Shown in pieces: positions 13,938 to 16,194 of a stretch of DNA of 16,194 nt. Positions within the stretch are counted from its first letter, which is position 1; the number at the start of each line of letters is the position of its first letter. The notes below the pieces were generated by a model. That model was not told where the DNA came from and did no database searches. It was given only the letters and a program-made list of their open reading frames with translations. This DNA is from Verrucomicrobiia bacterium (lineage in GTDB: Bacteria; Verrucomicrobiota; Verrucomicrobiia; Verrucomicrobiales; Akkermansiaceae): NCBI GenBank assembly GCA_947460915.1, contig CANHKJ010000042.1, positions 1-16,194 on the forward strand, in the 5' to 3' direction. The position numbers were made by a program, and so were the translations under genes.

Positions 13938-14618
13938 ATGCCTAAGAGACTCCTCACCATCCTGCTCCTCCTGCTGATGCACAGCTTCAGTATCGCTGAT
14001 CACGTCATCGTCTCAGGTGGCCCCTCGCTAAATCGTTGGGAGCACTATCGCACCGCCAACGACCAGCATGATAAATGGTGGGCCAATTTCATCCGCGGCG
14101 GCACCATGCGCATGGATGAAATCCGCAAAGTCTATGGCGGCTCCGGCAAGTTGGTGTGGATCGTTTACCGTCCCTCTTACGAAATGCGCGGTCGTGAAGA
14201 CGGCAAAAACTACATCTCCATGATCCAACTTCAAGCAAGCAAACGTAACGCCTCCCTCATCTGGATCAACTCCGGCCCCGATCTCATTCGCGCCCTCAAC
14301 AACCGCCCACGCGGCTCCGTCCAGACCTTTGATTACTTCGGCCACTCAAACAAGCATTGCTTCTGCCTCGACTACGGTACCGAAATTATCGCCGTTTGCA
14401 CCCAATGGCTTCATGAAAGTGAGCTCGGGCGCGTCAAGTCCTCAATCTTTGCCGACAAAGCCTACTGCAAATCCTGGGGCTGCCACAGCGGTGAGAGCAT
14501 GACTGCGCGTTGGAAATCTGCACTCGGCGTCCGCCTAGAAGGCGCCCGTGGCAAAACCGACTACCGTGCCCTCGCTCAAGGGAAATTCCCCGCCGCCTCT
14601 GGTGGCTGGACTCGCTGA
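13938..14618 (+). CDS. Exported protein with clan CD cysteine-peptidase-like His/Cys pattern
   Basis: I do not recognise the family. A clear signal peptide (MPKRLLTILLLLLMHSFSIA, cleavage after Ala20) sends the 226-residue protein to the periplasm or outside. The mature part is a single alpha/beta domain. A hydrophobic strand ends in FDYFGHS with His136, and a second strand region ends in SWGCHSGES with Cys182. The order strand-GH then strand-GC-x-G resembles the catalytic His/Cys dyad of caspase-like (clan CD) peptidases, including CHAT and MARTX-type domains. Other cysteines (141, 143, 154, 177) could form disulfides. bioB follows 41 bases later on the same strand, so both may be cotranscribed. 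A TAGGCT box lies 9 bases before the ATG, but its -35 is poor. Protease activity is a hypothesis. Confidence 0.7.
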   Translation: MPKRLLTILLLLLMHSFSIADHVIVSGGPSLNRWEHYRTANDQHDKWWANFIRGGTMRMDEIRKVYGGSGKLVWIVYRPSYEMRGREDGKNYISMIQLQASKRNASLIWINSGPDLIRALNNRPRGSVQTFDYFGHSNKHCFCLDYGTEIIAVCTQWLHESELGRVKSSIFADKAYCKSWGCHSGESMTARWKSALGVRLEGARGKTDYRALAQGKFPAASGGWTR

Positions 14619-14659
14619 GCCATGCAGCAAAACATCCATCTTTCTACCTCTATCGATTC

Positions 14660-15667
14660 ATGACTTACGAAAATTTACTCGCACTCTATCAGCTCCCCCT
14701 CTTCGATCTTATCGATCAATCGCGCGCCGTTCACAAAGAACATTGGTCCGCTGGTGAAGTGCAGCTTTGCACTCTCCTATCAATCAAAACCGGCGGCTGT
14801 TCGGAGGATTGCTCCTATTGTGCCCAATCGGCTCGCTACAAATCAGGCGTCGAGGCCGAGAGACTAATGTCCAAGGAACTCGTCATGGAGCGAGCCCTCC
14901 AAGCACGCGCCACAGGCTCGACCCGATTTTGCATGGGTGCCGCTTGGCGTGGTGTGCGCATGGGCACCCAGCGCTTTGAGCAAGTGCTCGATATCGTTGG
15001 CGATGTCGCCAAGCTCGGCATGGAAGTCTGCGTCACGCTTGGCGAACTCGGCCCTGAAGAAGCCTCTGCGCTCAAACAAGCGGGCGTTACCGCCTACAAT
15101 CATAACGTCGATACATCCCCTGAACATTACCCCAACATCGTCACGACACACACCTTCGAGGATCGCTTGCGCACCATTCGGCACGCACAAGATGCTGGTA
15201 TGTCCGTCTGCTGCGGTGGCATCTTGGGCTTGGGCGAAACCATTGAAGATCGACTAAAAATGCTCGAAGTAATCTCCAGCTTCAATCCTCAACCCGAATC
15301 GATCCCGATCAATGCACTCATGCCGATGCCAGGTACTCCGCTGGCTGAAAATGCCCAAGTCGATCCACTCGATCTCGTGCGAATGATTGCCGTCACTCGT
15401 ATCGCCGTTCCCAAAGCGAAGGTTCGCCTCTCCGCCGGGCGCACCATGCTCAGCGACGAAGCCCAAAGCCTGTGCTTCTACGCGGGTGCCAACTCGATTT
15501 TCTACGGTGACAAATTGCTCACCGCCAAAAATCCCGCCGTCGAAAAAGACCGCAACCTACTCGCCAAACTCGGCCTCGGCACGCAACTACCCAATCCCGA
15601 AATGGAAGCACCTGCCTGTGATCCCACGCAAGAGTCATCCCCTGCCTGCTGCGGTTGCGATCACTAA
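14660..15667 (+). CDS. bioB: Biotin synthase BioB
   Basis: Radical SAM enzyme that inserts sulfur into dethiobiotin, the last step of biotin synthesis. From the ATG at 14660 it has 335 residues. The radical SAM cluster ligands are Cys47, Cys51 and Cys54 (GGCSEDCSYCAQS). The [2Fe-2S] sulfur-donor cluster ligands equivalent to E. coli Cys97, Cys128, Cys188 and Arg260 are Cys91, Cys124, Cys184 and Arg256 (VRLSAGR). YNHNVDT (146-152) is also conserved. The last 20 residues carry four extra cysteines (ACDPTQESSPACCGCDH), an unusual tail with no known role. The frame is open further upstream, overlapping the preceding gene, but family starts support this ATG. No bioA, bioD or bioF is adjacent. A strong terminator follows. 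Confidence 0.96.
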   Translation: MTYENLLALYQLPLFDLIDQSRAVHKEHWSAGEVQLCTLLSIKTGGCSEDCSYCAQSARYKSGVEAERLMSKELVMERALQARATGSTRFCMGAAWRGVRMGTQRFEQVLDIVGDVAKLGMEVCVTLGELGPEEASALKQAGVTAYNHNVDTSPEHYPNIVTTHTFEDRLRTIRHAQDAGMSVCCGGILGLGETIEDRLKMLEVISSFNPQPESIPINALMPMPGTPLAENAQVDPLDLVRMIAVTRIAVPKAKVRLSAGRTMLSDEAQSLCFYAGANSIFYGDKLLTAKNPAVEKDRNLLAKLGLGTQLPNPEMEAPACDPTQESSPACCGCDH

Positions 15668-15700
15668 CTGCTTCATTCACCCAAACAGTGCCACTTCCTA

Positions 15701-15727
15701 AAAACCCAGCGCATCGCGCTGGGTTTT
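15701..15727 (+). terminator. Rho-independent terminator after bioB
   Basis: The GC-rich 8-bp stem CCCAGCGC/GCGCTGGG with a 3-base loop is flanked by AAAA and TTTT that extend the pairing to 12 bp. The sequence continues TTTTGTGTTT. It lies 34 bases after the bioB stop and could also work on the minus strand. Confidence 0.88.
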
Positions 15728-15735
15728 GTGTTTCC

Positions 15736-16096
15736 AATATGCATACTAGCAACTGAATCGACACGACAATCGAGTTTTGCGACTCGCCGATAAACAACCT
15801 AATTCACCCGCGGTTAACGATAACTCGATAAGTATGATTGCATTTTTCACCAGTCTTGATCCGGGACTTACAGCAAAAATTTGATCAACCCGAAAAACTC
15901 TCGACTGTTGGCGTATCCTCTGTCGCTAGAATATTCAGATTCTCCCCTGAGTTCCGCTTGACCATTTCCAAACACGGCAAGGAATCTTTCAAGGTGGGAA
16001 AAATGGCAAGAGAACTGCGCAGATGAGTGAAAAATTCGTGCCGATTCATGATGGTAATGATGAAATTTGCTTAAAAATAGACCCGCATATTTCAGG
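15736..16096. other. Region without a confident gene; possible small ORF
   Basis: The best candidate is a minus-strand ATG frame at 15885-16049 (54 residues, starting MNRHEFFTHLRSSLAIFPTL), in the same direction as the partial gene to its right. On the + strand a TTG-started frame at 15838-16026 overlaps it in antisense, and its stop overlaps an ATG (16023) of a further 30-codon frame. None shows a recognisable domain, ribosome binding site or promoter. I cannot decide whether any is expressed. Confidence 0.3.
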
Positions 16097-16194
16097 TTAC
16101 TTGGTCTTTTTATAGGTTTCTGCCATCGACTCTTGGAGGACTTGTTGATCTTCAGCGTTTAGGATATCACCTTTCGCAAACTTGCGGCTCGCTC
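16097..16194 (-). CDS. C-terminal end of an unidentified gene, cut by the window edge
   Basis: A minus-strand frame enters from the right edge and ends in TAA at 16097. The visible 31 residues are hydrophilic and helical (KGDILNAEDQQVLQESMAET, then YKKTK at the end) and look like a genuine protein C-terminus. There is not enough sequence to name the family. Confidence 0.5.
   Translation of the reverse strand, partial: ASRKFAKGDILNAEDQQVLQESMAETYKKTK

Noticed and set aside
15838..16026. 62-codon + strand frame from a TTG
   Set aside because: It has a weak start, no ribosome binding site or domain, and a better-composed ATG frame lies antisense to it. Not listed as a gene.

Overview
The window reads as a piece of a Gram-negative bacterial chromosome, most likely from the phylum Verrucomicrobiota. 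The evidence is indirect: an LpxA for lipid A, an SHD1-type membrane protein, a YfbK-related anti-sigma factor paired with an ECF sigma factor, a 223-residue protein of a type I associate with verrucomicrobial genomes, a primary sigma factor with a long Lys/Ala/Pro tail, and start codons that mostly lack Shine-Dalgarno sequences. No database search was possible, so the phylum is an inference.

Layout. Positions 1-2260 look like an eroded defence or mobile region. It holds the 3' end of a type I restriction gene (hsdR), then what looks like the last 42 codons of an hsdM gene and a 29-codon scrap of a RhuM-family gene. A lineage-type hypothetical gene with its own promoter and a strong terminator sits between the scraps. 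A perfect 11-bp inverted repeat follows the RhuM scrap. From about 2300 the region is ordinary chromosome: msrA (exported methionine sulfoxide reductase) and a proline racemase/hydroxyproline epimerase on the + strand.

Positions 4036-11889 are almost all minus strand. An ECF sigma factor gene overlaps the gene for its presumed anti-sigma factor by 4 bases. The anti-sigma factor looks like a YfbK protein whose von Willebrand A domain is gone. Upstream of these lie rpoD and rex (24 bp apart, probably cotranscribed), lpxA, and a pair made of an SHD1 membrane protein and thymidine phosphorylase.

From 11987 the strand alternates: lipA (+), radC (-), then an exported protein with a clan CD cysteine-peptidase-like His/Cys pattern and bioB (+), closed by a clear terminator. 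lipA and bioB are both radical SAM sulfur-insertion enzymes making protein-bound cofactors, lipoate and biotin. The far right end carries the last codons of an unidentified minus-strand gene and possible small ORFs.

The most interesting signals are: (1) several genes have TTG-type -35 and TA-type -10 boxes ending only 6-10 bases before the ATG, with no ribosome binding site, which suggests leaderless or near-leaderless transcripts; (2) the vWA-less YfbK-like anti-sigma factor; (3) the decayed type I restriction locus with a three-fold CxxCx4CxC repeat in HsdR; (4) the histone-H1-like tail on RpoD; (5) the exported putative cysteine peptidase. No CRISPR array, tRNA, rRNA or intact insertion sequence was seen.
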